Assembly (NCBI RefSeq): GCF_023910625.1
Contig: NZ_JAAVVW010000003.1
Location: 496,001-560,000, forward strand
Direction: 5' to 3'
Length of the DNA: 64,000 nucleotides
Source: Limnohabitans sp.
GTDB taxonomy: Bacteria; Pseudomonadota; Gammaproteobacteria; Burkholderiales; Burkholderiaceae_C
Position numbers and translations under genes: made by a program. Below the pieces are notes generated by a model, which made no database searches, was not told the DNA's origin, and was given only the letters and a program-made list of their open reading frames with translations. This document shows positions 8,535-16,747 of this stretch, piece after piece; the first letter of the stretch is position 1, and each line of letters opens with the position of its first letter.

Positions 8535-9049
8535 GCATCCAAGCGACCGGCGCACTACCTGTGGGCGGTGCTCATCGCCCGCATCTACGAGATGTTTCCT
8601 TTGTTGTGCCCCCTTTGTTGTGCCCGATCTGTGGCGGGCAGATGCGCATCATCGCCTTCATCACCTACAGCGCTGACATCCGGCTAATACTGGAGCACAT
8701 CGGGGTGGAGACAGAGCCACCGCGCATCACCCCGGCACGCGGGCCGCCGCTGTGGGACGGGTGCGATGCGCCCATGGGCGAGGGTGTCGAGGTTGAGCCA
8801 GATTGGGACGAGGCTACCCAACCGGCACCAGACTTTGAGGTCGATCAGCGCATCAGTTGATGAGGGAAGGCAACAGCGGTTTGGCCAACGCTGCGGGGCA
8901 GGGCTGCGCCTGGTGCTGCCCAAAAATGCGCAAACCGAAAAATCTCGGGCGACAGGCCTTGAACAAGCGCTCAGACAGACCCAGGCTGAAGGCCTGTGAT
9001 GTCCAAAACCTGGGCCATAATTGTCCTCATGTGGTTGAATTTCCTATCC
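8535..9049 (+). mobile_element. 3'-end remnant of an IS91-type element
   Basis: This segment matches the last ~105 codons of the transposase at 20804-22402 plus its 3' tail, up to the shared GGTTGAATTTCCTATCC at 9033-9049. The 5' part of the element is missing. Relative to the intact copy it carries a 14-bp tandem duplication (8598-8611 and 8612-8625) that shifts the frame, so the transposase fragment is split between two frames and nonfunctional. Confidence 0.85.
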
Positions 9050-9127
9050 TCTCCCCTGCGCGTGCTGCTGTTTTCGCCCAAGTTGATTGCCCGCATGTGG
9101 GGTCGTTTGCAAGGGGTCTTGGCATGA
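9050..9127 (+). pseudogene. Possible 3' remnant of a gene cut by the IS91 end
   Basis: An open frame running from inside the IS91 tail (ATG 9029) encodes SPLRVLLFSPKLIARMWGRL and stops in an ATGA overlap with the GT25 start. That four-base overlap is typical of the LPS genes downstream. The simplest reading is the C-terminal tail of a former upstream gene, but no family is recognisable. Confidence 0.3.
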
Positions 9128-9915
9128 CGCCACCCATCTACATCATCACCTTGGCCAGTGCCACCCAGCGCCGAGCCTTTCAGCAAGCGCAAGCCGAGCG
9201 TTTGGGCTTTGAGCCCATTTGGCACCCCGCAGTCGGCGTGGACGACATGAGCGACGCGTTTTTCTTGCAGCACGCCTTCAGCTGGCAGCGGCCCTTGAAG
9301 AAAACCGAGGTGGGTTGCTTCATGAGCCATTACCAACTGTGGCAGCGCATCGCGCAAAGCGATGGGCCTGCGGTGGTGCTGGAGGACGACGTCATGCTGG
9401 GCGGCGACTGGTTGGCCGATATTCGAACCCTCGCAGACCAAGCCTCAGCCGATTTCATTTGCTTGGAGACCTGGGGCAAGAAGTTGCTGGGAGAAACCCA
9501 AACCGTTTCGGGTTTGCTTTTGAAGCGGCTCGCGCTGAACAGTGCGGGTGCGGCGGGCTATGTGTTGTGGCCCACAGGCGCGAGGCGATTGTTGGACCGG
9601 TTCGAGTCAGAGGGTGCTGCTTTGACCGACGCTTTCATCAATCAAACGGAGCACTGGCAAGCGTGGCAATTGGTGCCCGCCAATGTGGTTCAAATGAACA
9701 TCGCGCCGCAGTTTGGCCTGAAGAGTGGTTTTGAGAGCCCTTCATTGATCGCCCGTGAGTCGGTTCAGTCACCCACTCCTCCTAGCCCGAAGTCTTGGAG
9801 GGCCATGCGGCTCAAGCGCCTCAGGGCCGAGCTGAAAAAAGCCCGTGTTCGACTGTTTGGGGCACTGAAAAGCCAACGACAATGTGTGCCATTCATGAGT
9901 CATCCAAGGCTCTAG
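9124..9915 (+). CDS. Glycosyltransferase family 25 (LPS biosynthesis)
   Basis: The 263-aa protein starts with PIYIITLASATQRR, a GT25 hallmark, and continues with EVGCFMSHYQLWQRI and VVLEDDVML (the D-x-D-like sugar-nucleotide/metal site, about residues 85-95). GT25 enzymes, such as the LPS beta-galactosyltransferase group, add hexoses to lipooligosaccharide. It is the first intact gene of a short cluster with an O-antigen ligase and a GT2 enzyme. The C-terminus is basic and probably membrane-peripheral. The start at 9124 is set by the ATGA overlap and by homology to the family N-terminus. Confidence 0.85.
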   Translation: MTPPIYIITLASATQRRAFQQAQAERLGFEPIWHPAVGVDDMSDAFFLQHAFSWQRPLKKTEVGCFMSHYQLWQRIAQSDGPAVVLEDDVMLGGDWLADIRTLADQASADFICLETWGKKLLGETQTVSGLLLKRLALNSAGAAGYVLWPTGARRLLDRFESEGAALTDAFINQTEHWQAWQLVPANVVQMNIAPQFGLKSGFESPSLIARESVQSPTPPSPKSWRAMRLKRLRAELKKARVRLFGALKSQRQCVPFMSHPRL

Positions 9916-9938
9916 CGGTTCAATTACGGGTTTTCAAC

Positions 9939-11207
9939 ATGTTGCGATTTTGGCAGGGGGTCTTTAACGGTAGTCCAGCCTTGGTGCTGGTTGTCAAGAG
10001 TGGGCATTTCATTGGGCCATTTTTCATGGCTTGGGCAGGGTTGTTTTTTTACCGACAAGCCCAGATCAAAACGCCGCTGCTTGAGCCTGCGATCGTTCAG
10101 TCTTGGCGTTGGCTCTTGGGTGGGTTTGCTGTTTTTGTGTTGGTTGGAGTGGGTCTCGGGTTGTTCCACGGTAACCATGCCGGGCATTACGAGTTGTATG
10201 TGCCTTTTGTGTTGTTTCCGGTCATGGCTTGGCTGATCAGGGCGGGGCAATGGTCGGCAACCCCATGGTTGGTTGCGGTGGCGGTTGGGGCTGTATCCGC
10301 GTTTTCGGTGGCTTTTTATCAATCCATGTTTTTGGGGATAGGACGCGCCATTGGTGCCACGGGCAACCCCATTCCGTTTGGCAACACCGCCATTGTGTTG
10401 GCCGCCATCTGCGGGGTTGCCGCGGTCATGTTCCCCTTTGTGGGGCCTTACTCGAAGTTGGCCCGAGCACTGATGTGGCTCGGAGCCATTGCCGGTTCGG
10501 GGGCGTCTTTGCTCAGCGGGTCCAAAGGTGGCTGGATGTCCTTGTTCATCATTGGCATCACGGTTTCATATTTGTCCACACAGCACTGGGCCGCTTGGCG
10601 TCGTCATGTTGCCGCTGGTGCGGTGGTGTTGGCGATTGTCGTGGCGGGGGCTTTGGCGCCCGCCCACGTGGTGAAAGATCGTATCGCTTCTGGTTTGGCG
10701 GGCGGCTGGCACTGGCTGCAAACGGGCCAAGTTACTGAAGGTTCGGTCAGCATGCGTTTTGAAATTTGGCGCCTCGGTGCCATGGTGGTCGCAGAAAAGC
10801 CTTGGTTCGGTCATGGATCGGTGGGCGCCCACGAGCGATGGGACGAGTTGGCGGCGCAGGCGCCTTCCCACGCCGAATTGGCCCAGTTGTATGGGTCCAC
10901 CAAATTCATCAGTTCAGACAATGAACTGCTGGGGGCGCTGAAGGGCGGCGGTGTTGTGGGTGCGCTGGCCGTTTTTGCAGCGTATTTGTGTGTCTGGATG
11001 GCGTTTTGGCGCTGGCGAAAACACAGCGACGCGCAAATCAAAGCTTTGGCCACCATCGGCATGCTGATGGTGCCTTTGTATTTGGAATTTGGTTTATCGG
11101 TGTCGGTGTTTGGCATCAATGTTTTCCGTTCGGTGTACGTGGCCTTGGCCGTCAGTTTGTTGGCCTTGATCACGGTGCGCTTACATCACATGAGGCAACC
11201 CACATGA
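9939..11207 (+). CDS. waaL: O-antigen ligase / Wzy-type membrane protein
   Basis: The 422-aa protein has about ten to twelve hydrophobic segments and the Wzy_C (O-antigen ligase) core. The latter shows SGSKGGW near residue 190 and a large periplasmic loop with MRFEIWRLG and AEKPWFGHGSVGAHE, where ligases keep a conserved Arg and His. The family joins O-polysaccharide or single sugars to lipid A-core at the periplasmic face. It follows the GT25 gene by 23 bp and overlaps the next gene by ATGA. Whether it is ligase (WaaL) or polymerase (Wzy) cannot be settled from sequence; the neighbouring core transferases favour ligase. Confidence 0.75.
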   Translation: MLRFWQGVFNGSPALVLVVKSGHFIGPFFMAWAGLFFYRQAQIKTPLLEPAIVQSWRWLLGGFAVFVLVGVGLGLFHGNHAGHYELYVPFVLFPVMAWLIRAGQWSATPWLVAVAVGAVSAFSVAFYQSMFLGIGRAIGATGNPIPFGNTAIVLAAICGVAAVMFPFVGPYSKLARALMWLGAIAGSGASLLSGSKGGWMSLFIIGITVSYLSTQHWAAWRRHVAAGAVVLAIVVAGALAPAHVVKDRIASGLAGGWHWLQTGQVTEGSVSMRFEIWRLGAMVVAEKPWFGHGSVGAHERWDELAAQAPSHAELAQLYGSTKFISSDNELLGALKGGGVVGALAVFAAYLCVWMAFWRWRKHSDAQIKALATIGMLMVPLYLEFGLSVSVFGINVFRSVYVALAVSLLALITVRLHHMRQPT

Positions 11208-11887
11208 CAGCGGTTACCCTTTGCATCACCATGGGGCGTCGCCCGGAATTGCTGGCCCAAACTTTGACGTCCCTGTTTCAGCGGGCCCAGTTCCAACACG
11301 TCATTGCCATCAACGACTTTCGCGATGAACCAACCAACGCGGTGTTCAAACAGCTGTGTCCGCAAGGGCAGCTCATCAGCCTGGATCATCAGCTGGGGCA
11401 TCACGGCGCGGTGGATCACCTTTACAGTCAAGTCAAAACCCCGTGGGTGATGCACTGTGAAGACGACTGGTCCTTCACCAAAGACTTGAACTTTGGTGCG
11501 TTGGCCAACACGCTGACTCAGCAGCCATGGATGTCTGGTGTTTGTTTCCGTTCCTTATCGGACTTTGAAATATCGCCCGCCGATCAAGCCCGTATTCGCC
11601 ACGAAAGCCATGACGGACTGGAGGTCTACCGCTTGGACCCCTTGCACATCCAGTGGCATGGCTACACCTTCAATCCCCATTTCGCGTCTATTGAGCTTTG
11701 GAAGCGTTTCGGCCCATTCGCCTCCTTTAAAAAAGAGCGTCACATCTCCAGGCGTGTGCGACAGGCCGGTTTGGTCATGCCCTATTGGGTCTACGGTGGT
11801 TGCGCCCATCTGGGTGAAGAGCAAAGTGTCTCCTACCCCAAGCGCAAAGGGCGATCTGGCCTCTGGAAATGGCTGGGTTTTAAATGA
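11204..11887 (+). CDS. Glycosyltransferase family 2-like protein
   Basis: This 227-aa protein shows a GT-A fold pattern: VTLCITMGRRPELLAQTL at the N-terminus, AINDF after the second strand and VMHCEDDW, the acidic metal/nucleotide motif, near residue 83. The second half contains a basic cluster and a His-rich WHGYTFNPH segment. The start overlaps the previous stop (ATGA) and its own stop overlaps the next start in the same way, so it belongs to one LPS transcription unit. Sugar specificity cannot be inferred. Confidence 0.75.
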   Translation: MTAVTLCITMGRRPELLAQTLTSLFQRAQFQHVIAINDFRDEPTNAVFKQLCPQGQLISLDHQLGHHGAVDHLYSQVKTPWVMHCEDDWSFTKDLNFGALANTLTQQPWMSGVCFRSLSDFEISPADQARIRHESHDGLEVYRLDPLHIQWHGYTFNPHFASIELWKRFGPFASFKKERHISRRVRQAGLVMPYWVYGGCAHLGEEQSVSYPKRKGRSGLWKWLGFK

Positions 11888-11995
11888 CCACCAAGCAACT
11901 CATTTGGCTGTGCCACCCCATCAAAAAGCCTGTGGGGGGGTGTGAAGGTCATTTACCGCCAAGCCCAACTGACCAACGAACTCTTGGCGCCCTAA
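11884..11995 (+). pseudogene. Broken GT4-type glycosyltransferase N-terminus
   Basis: The frame opens with MTTKQLIWLCHPIKKPVGG, typical of GT4 enzymes of the form WLCHP..GGVKVIYR. A run of seven G (11934-11940) has one base too many. Removing one G gives GGVKVIYRQAQLTNELLAP, the expected continuation, before a stop at 11993. The remainder of the gene is missing and the sequence switches to an lpdA fragment. It is both frameshifted and truncated. Confidence 0.7.
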
Positions 11996-12001
11996 ACGCT
12001 T

Positions 12002-12382
12002 TGACTTGCAGCTGCTCAAGACCAAGCCAAAGCGCAAGGCATCAAGGTCAAGAAGGGCTTGTTCCCCTGGACGGTCTCAGGCCGCGCCATTGCCAACGGC
12101 CGCGACGAAGGCGTGACCAAGCTGCTGTTTGACGATTCACCTGAGGCAGGATCAGGAGACGGCCATGCAGGCCGGGGCCACGGCAAGATCTTGGGCGGCG
12201 GCATGGTGGGCACGCACGCGGGCGACATGATTGGCGAGATCGCTCTGGCCATCGAAATGGGCGCAGACGCGGTGGACATCGGCAAAACCATCCACCCCCA
12301 CCCCACGCTGGGCGAGAGCATCGGCATGGCGGCGGAGGTGGCGCAGGGGCCTTGCACGGACGTGCCGCCTGCGAAGAAGTAA
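12002..12382 (+). pseudogene. 3' fragment of a dihydrolipoamide dehydrogenase gene
   Basis: The open frame encodes about 125 residues of the C-terminal interface domain of an E3 enzyme: GIKVKKGLFPWTVSGRAIAN, then ILGGGMVGTHAGDMIGEIA and the active-site partner HPHPTLGES (His-Glu dyad). The first ~350 codons are absent. It resembles the pyruvate-dehydrogenase-type E3 of Burkholderiales more than the complete lpdA at 52219. There is no promoter or start, so this is a translocated fragment. A short GSGDGHAGRG insertion is visible relative to the expected sequence. Confidence 0.8.
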
Positions 12383-12442
12383 ACCAGCTTTCAAGCTGTC
12401 CTGACAAAGCCCGATCCGGCAACGGTTCGGACTTTGCGCATT

Positions 12443-14107
12443 GTGCGCCTAGCATGGGCGCGCACCTGCGGGTGCATGTCCCGCTGCGAGCTGGTCACAG
12501 TGAGCAAAGTCAAGCGCAACTGCGTGAGGGCGACCGAGCGTGGGAAGGAAGCGTGGGAAGGAAGCGTGGAGCGTAAATCGCGAGCCGATGAACAAGAACC
12601 GCATAGAAGGCGCTGCCAAGCAGGGCGAGTGGGCAAAGAACCGCAAAGCTCTTGTGACCAAGGCGAGGTGGCGTAGATGCGGCGGTTGTGCGATGAAGGT
12701 GTGCGACCCTTACCTGGGGAGATCTCGCCTTGCGTCTGAAAGGGCGACGGCATTGCCGGAGTGAGAAGTCAGCACAAGTCGTAGTAGTGCAAGCCCGAAA
12801 CCTGAATGGGAGGTGCGGCCAGCACGAAGGACCGAACGAGAGTGAGTGAGCGAGGACAAGAAGATGTCAAAGGCCATGCGTCAGATGCCGGGGCAACCTG
12901 GGCGGGCAAGCGTAGCAAGGGGTGAAGCCGCCAGTGATCTTGCCAGCGGCGCAGCCTGCGGCCCGCCTCTTGAGCACCCGCGCACAGGGTCGGCAAAGCA
13001 GCTGGCAGGCACTGGTGGCCTGCTGGAGGCGGCGCTGACGAGACAGAACCTGCAGGCCCTTTTACAGGTGCTGCAACCGCTGATCGACCCCACCTTCAGC
13101 GACCACAGCCACGGGTTTCGACCGGGCAGGCGTGCACACGATGCGGTCAAGGCCGCACGGGCGTACGTCCAATCGGGCAAACGCGTGGTGGTGGACGTGG
13201 ACCTGGCCAAGTTCTTTGACCGGGTCAACCACGACATCCTGATCGACAGGCTCAAAAGGCGCATCGACGACGCTGGAGTCATCCGGCTGATTCGGGCTTA
13301 CTTGAACGCCGGGATCATGGATGGCGGGGTGGTGGTCGATCGCCATCTGGGCACGCCGCAAGGCGGGCCACTCAGTCCGCTGTTGGCCAACGTGCTGCTA
13401 GACGAAGTGGGCAAGGCGTTGGAGGCGCGCAGCTACTGCTTCGCGCGCTACGCCGACGATTGCAACGTCTACGTGGGCAGCAAGCAGGCGGGCGAGAGGG
13501 TGATGGTCTACCTCAGGAAGCTGTACACGGGCTTGAAGCTTCAGATCAACGAAGCCAAGAATGCAGTGGCCAGCGCCCTTGGGCGCAAGTTCCTGGGGTA
13601 TGCGTTGTGGATGGCCAAGGGCAAAGAAGTCAAATGTGCGGTGGCCTACAAGGCACTGGACAACTTCAAGGCTCGCATCCGGCAACTCACGTGCCGCTCG
13701 GGCGGGTGCAGCATGGCGCAGGTGGTGGAGAAACTGCGGCCCTACCTGCTGGGCTGGAAGGCGTACTTCGGGATGGCGCAAACAACCAGGGTCTGGCGCG
13801 AGCTGGACGAGTGGCTGCGCCACCGACTGCGGGCCATCCAGCTCAAGCACTGGAAACGGCCCAGGGCGATCTATCGGGAATTGAAGGCATTGGGAGCGAA
13901 GGAGAATGTGGCGCGGCAAGTGGCGGTGAACAGCCGTCGCTGGTGGCGCAACAGTGACCGGTTGCTCAAGACGGTGCTGACGATTGCGTACTTTGATGGG
14001 TTGGGAGTGCCAAGGCTGACATGACCTCAAGCTCTCGAACCGCCGGGTGCGGACCCGCATGCCCGGTGGTGTGGCAGGGGCGGCTGCAATAATTGCGGCC
14101 CCCCTAT
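12443..14107 (+). mobile_element. Group II intron (bacterial type) with damaged ORF
   Basis: The 5' end is placed at GTGCGCCTAGC (12443), matching the GUGYG consensus. A long structured RNA precedes the ORF. After the ORF a domain V hairpin (14037-14073, GAACCGCCGGGTGCGG paired with CCGCATGCCCGGTGG) and a domain VI stem follow, ending near CCCCTAT (14107). The 5' flank is the region behind the lpdA fragment and the 3' flank leads into an IS91 remnant. Boundaries are by consensus and may be off by a few bases. Confidence 0.75.
12864..14024 (+). CDS. Group II intron reverse transcriptase/maturase, internally deleted
   Basis: The 386-aa product contains RT blocks from HSHGFRPGRRAHDAV onward, the catalytic RYADD box, TPQGGPLSPLLAN, and a GIIM maturase domain (about residues 275-320, RPYLLGWKAYFG). 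There is no C-terminal HNH endonuclease. The N-terminal part jumps from EAALTRQNLQ directly to LLQVLQPLIDP. About 65-75 residues covering RT blocks 0 to 2 that normally lie there are missing, without breaking the frame. The enzyme is therefore probably inactive. GTG at 12846 is an alternative start. Confidence 0.82.
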   Translation: MSKAMRQMPGQPGRASVARGEAASDLASGAACGPPLEHPRTGSAKQLAGTGGLLEAALTRQNLQALLQVLQPLIDPTFSDHSHGFRPGRRAHDAVKAARAYVQSGKRVVVDVDLAKFFDRVNHDILIDRLKRRIDDAGVIRLIRAYLNAGIMDGGVVVDRHLGTPQGGPLSPLLANVLLDEVGKALEARSYCFARYADDCNVYVGSKQAGERVMVYLRKLYTGLKLQINEAKNAVASALGRKFLGYALWMAKGKEVKCAVAYKALDNFKARIRQLTCRSGGCSMAQVVEKLRPYLLGWKAYFGMAQTTRVWRELDEWLRHRLRAIQLKHWKRPRAIYRELKALGAKENVARQVAVNSRRWWRNSDRLLKTVLTIAYFDGLGVPRLT

Positions 14108-14164
14108 GCCGATGCGCGCTCGAGGGCGTGGTCGCACTTGGGGCAGGAGACCCACTCCCAACCC

Positions 14165-14500
14165 TGGCCCAGCCGGTGCAGCCTAAGCGACCAGCGCACT
14201 ACCTGTGGGCGGTGTTGATCGCCCGCATCTACGAAGTGTGCCCGCTCTTGTGCCCGCTGTGTGGTGGGCAGGTGCGCCTGATCGCATTCATTACCGAGGG
14301 CACGCAGATCAGGAAGATCCTTGATCACATCGGGGTCGACGCGGAGCCGCCGCACATCGCCCCGGCACGCGGGCCACCGCTGTGGGCTGACTGTGATGCG
14401 CAGATGGGTGACGGGGCGCAAATCGAGCCAGCAGACTGGGATCTGGCGGCACAACCGGCACCGGACTTTGAGGTCGATCAGCGCATCAATTGGTGACTGA
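14165..14500 (+). mobile_element. 3' remnant of a second, divergent IS91-type transposase
   Basis: The frame encodes the same C-terminal tail as the intact IS91 transposase (HYLWAVLIARIYEV ... LCPLCGGQVRLIAFI ... FEVDQRINW), with more substitutions than the copy at 8535. The DNA after the stop codon is only loosely related to the tail of the other two copies. Everything upstream of the tail is missing. It directly follows the group II intron. Confidence 0.8.
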
Positions 14501-14865
14501 GCAAAGCGGCGATTTTGATGCGCTGCGGGGTAAGCCTGCGCGGTCCGCCGCAAATGCCCCTGTCGTCAGGCACATTTTGGTGGTGGCTCGCCATGGATTC
14601 ACGCTGTAGCGAGAATCGCGAAAGTTTTTACGTGGGTTGGTGGCCGATCAAAGGTGCGATACTGGCCTTGGGGCGGTTGAAATGCTTATCCGTCACCACG
14701 ATTCAAATTTCTCGGGAACGACTCAGCAGTTGTAATTGCGCGGGCTGCATACATAAAAACACGCGGGCGCAGCGCATCGGGTGTCAGGACGGTCGTTGCA
14801 AATATCTGCCAGTGGCTTGAGGAAGACAAGAACAGGTCAGTGTGCAAAAGCATCACTGACCTTGA
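14501..14865. other. Intergenic stretch with no recognisable gene
   Basis: Between the IS91 remnant and the DeoR gene no coding sequence with family features is visible. An open frame at 14515-14820 has no RBS and atypical composition. The first ~70 bases weakly resemble the IS91 3' tail. Confidence 0.5.
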
Positions 14866-15663
14866 TCAAACGGACGACATCTCGGAGGGTTGTACTTCGG
14901 CCAGAACAACAGTGACACCCGGCAACTCCCTAAATGCTGCCACTTGTTTTGCGTCGGCCTGGGCATCAGTAACGAGCGTCCATCTAAGTGGTAGCGGTGC
15001 CCAGGCCTGCTGGGCCGCCCGCCCAAGCTTGGATCCATCTGCAAGAACCACGACCTCGCAGCCCTGAGCCATCATTAGCTCCTTAAGCTGGGTCTGTTCA
15101 ATGCTGGCCTCGCACAACCCGCGACCCGCAACGATGCCATCGGCGCTGACAAAAACTCGGTCTGCTGACACCCGCTGCAGGATCATCACAGCCAAACTAC
15201 CACTAGTGGCCAAGCTGACTCGCCGCAACGAGCCGCCGAGCAGCACGACGTCAATGCCTTGTTCCTCGGAAATAGCAGCTGCCACTTGCAAGCTGTTAGT
15301 GATGACACGCAGGTTTCGCCGTCCTCGAAGCTGCCTCGCGAATGCAGCTGTGGTCGTGCCACCGTCAATGATGATGGTGTCGCCAGCGTGCACCATGGCC
15401 GCAGCAGTTCGACCAATAGCTTCTTTAGCGCTGCGGTGCAAGTAATTGCGGCGAGTCGGCGTCAACTCAGGTTCATGACCACCTATTGGTACAGCTCCGC
15501 CGAAAGTGCGCACGAGCCGCCCTGCGGTTTGCAGGCGATTAAGGTCTCGGCGGAGAGTGACCACCGAAACGCCGAGGTGCGTGCTCAGCGCTTCGGAGTC
15601 AATGATGCCACTTTGAATCGCCGAGATGATTGACTGATGGCGGAGCTCGACCTTGTTGGACAT
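14866..15663 (-). CDS. DeoR/GlpR-family transcriptional regulator
   Basis: The 265-aa protein has an N-terminal DeoR helix-turn-helix (about residues 5-55, with DSEALSTHLGVSVVTLRRDL) and a C-terminal sugar-phosphate sensor domain. The latter shows DGGTTT (phosphate-binding loop), a VITNSL strand, LLGGSLR and VFVSADGI. It is the last gene of the acid-sugar operon, 76 bp after pdxA2, and is the obvious local regulator, probably responding to a phosphorylated intermediate. An upstream ATG at 15684 is possible; 15663 fits the family N-terminus better. Confidence 0.9.
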   Translation of the reverse strand: MSNKVELRHQSIISAIQSGIIDSEALSTHLGVSVVTLRRDLNRLQTAGRLVRTFGGAVPIGGHEPELTPTRRNYLHRSAKEAIGRTAAAMVHAGDTIIIDGGTTTAAFARQLRGRRNLRVITNSLQVAAAISEEQGIDVVLLGGSLRRVSLATSGSLAVMILQRVSADRVFVSADGIVAGRGLCEASIEQTQLKELMMAQGCEVVVLADGSKLGRAAQQAWAPLPLRWTLVTDAQADAKQVAAFRELPGVTVVLAEVQPSEMSSV

Positions 15664-15739
15664 GATTGCGTTGCAGTTTAACACCCATCAGTTGCATCCA
15701 ACGCACTGCCAATTGCCGCTCCTCGAGCCCCGGTCGTGC

Positions 15740-16738
15740 TCACTGTCGGCGAGTGGCCAGTCCAACAGCCTGCCGAATGGCCTCGAGCATTGATCGTTCA
15801 TCGACGGTACCTTTACCAGCTATATCGAAGGCCGTGCCGTGGTCAACTGAGGTGCGAATGACTGGCAACCCTACGGTGACATTTACGCCTGCCTCGATGC
15901 CTAGCACTTTGATCGGACCGTGTCCCTGGTCGTGGTACATGGCAACAACGAGATCAAAGTCGCCCCTACTGGCACGAAAGAACAAGGTGTCGGCCGGCAG
16001 CGGTCCCTCGATACGCCAACCACGCGATTGGCATGCGACGATGGCCGGCAATATTTTTGTTGCCTCCTCACCGTGACCGAATAAGCCGCCCTCACCAGCG
16101 TGCGGATTGATGGCACACACACCAATTATGGGGTCGGAAATCCCGGCTTTGACCAGCGTCGAGTGGCCACGGGCGATCGTGCGTTCAACGAGGCCTGGCT
16201 CGATCCGAGAGATGGCGTCAAGCAACCCAATATGCGTCGTCACGTGAATCACACGCAAGCCGGGTGCCGTAAGCATCATCGAGACCTCAGGTGTACCGGT
16301 CAAGTGAGCCAGCATTTCAGTGTGACCCGGAAACTTGTGGCCGGCAGCGTGCAGGGCCTCCTTATTCAGTGGCGCAGTGCAAATCGCATCAACCTGTTCC
16401 GCCTGCGCCAGTTCAACTGCCTTGGCGATATAGCGATAGGCTCCATCACCAGCAACTGCTGAAAGGATGCCAAAAGGCAGTTCAGCCGGAATCAAGCCAA
16501 GGTCAATGCAGTCGACGACGCCGTGCTTGAACTCTGCTTGCACAGGGCTATCAACTATCCCGACCGGCAGCGCTGCGCCAACCATGACACCTGCCTGCCG
16601 AAGCCGCTCAGCGTCGCCGACAACCAGTGGTCGGCATTGATCGTACAAAGTCGCCTGGGCTAAGCTCTTCATGATAATTTCGGGTCCGACGCCGGCGGCA
16701 TCTCCCATGGTGATGGCAATTAAGGGGCGGTAAGTCAT
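15740..16738 (-). CDS. pdxA2: PdxA2-type 4-phospho-D-threonate/erythronate dehydrogenase
   Basis: The 332-aa enzyme belongs to the PdxA superfamily. Zn ligands and active-site residues are visible: KFPGHTEML (first His), INPHAGEGGLFG (second His) and MYHDQGHGPIK (third His and catalytic Lys region). PdxA2 enzymes oxidise and decarboxylate 4-phosphothreonate to dihydroxyacetone phosphate rather than making pyridoxine. The adjacent DUF1537 kinase gene (9 bp gap), transporter and DeoR regulator support that catabolic role. True PdxA would usually neighbour ksgA or surA, which are absent here. Confidence 0.85.
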   Translation of the reverse strand: MTYRPLIAITMGDAAGVGPEIIMKSLAQATLYDQCRPLVVGDAERLRQAGVMVGAALPVGIVDSPVQAEFKHGVVDCIDLGLIPAELPFGILSAVAGDGAYRYIAKAVELAQAEQVDAICTAPLNKEALHAAGHKFPGHTEMLAHLTGTPEVSMMLTAPGLRVIHVTTHIGLLDAISRIEPGLVERTIARGHSTLVKAGISDPIIGVCAINPHAGEGGLFGHGEEATKILPAIVACQSRGWRIEGPLPADTLFFRASRGDFDLVVAMYHDQGHGPIKVLGIEAGVNVTVGLPVIRTSVDHGTAFDIAGKGTVDERSMLEAIRQAVGLATRRQ

Positions 16739-16747
16739 ATAGTTTTC

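Noticed and set aside
12434-12764. Several short open frames ahead of the reverse transcriptase
   Set aside because: They lie in the structured RNA part of the group II intron and have no protein-like features.
14515-14820. Possible 101-aa gene
   Set aside because: No ribosome site, no recognisable features, and its start overlaps sequence related to the IS91 tail.
14866-15663. GlpR-type repressor controlling the dhaLK operon
   Set aside because: It is of the DeoR/GlpR family but is the last gene of the acid-sugar operon 12 kb away; the dhaLK operon has its own LacI-type regulator.
15740-16738. PdxA of vitamin B6 synthesis
   Set aside because: Operon with a DUF1537 kinase, sugar-acid permease and DeoR regulator fits the catabolic PdxA2 group better.
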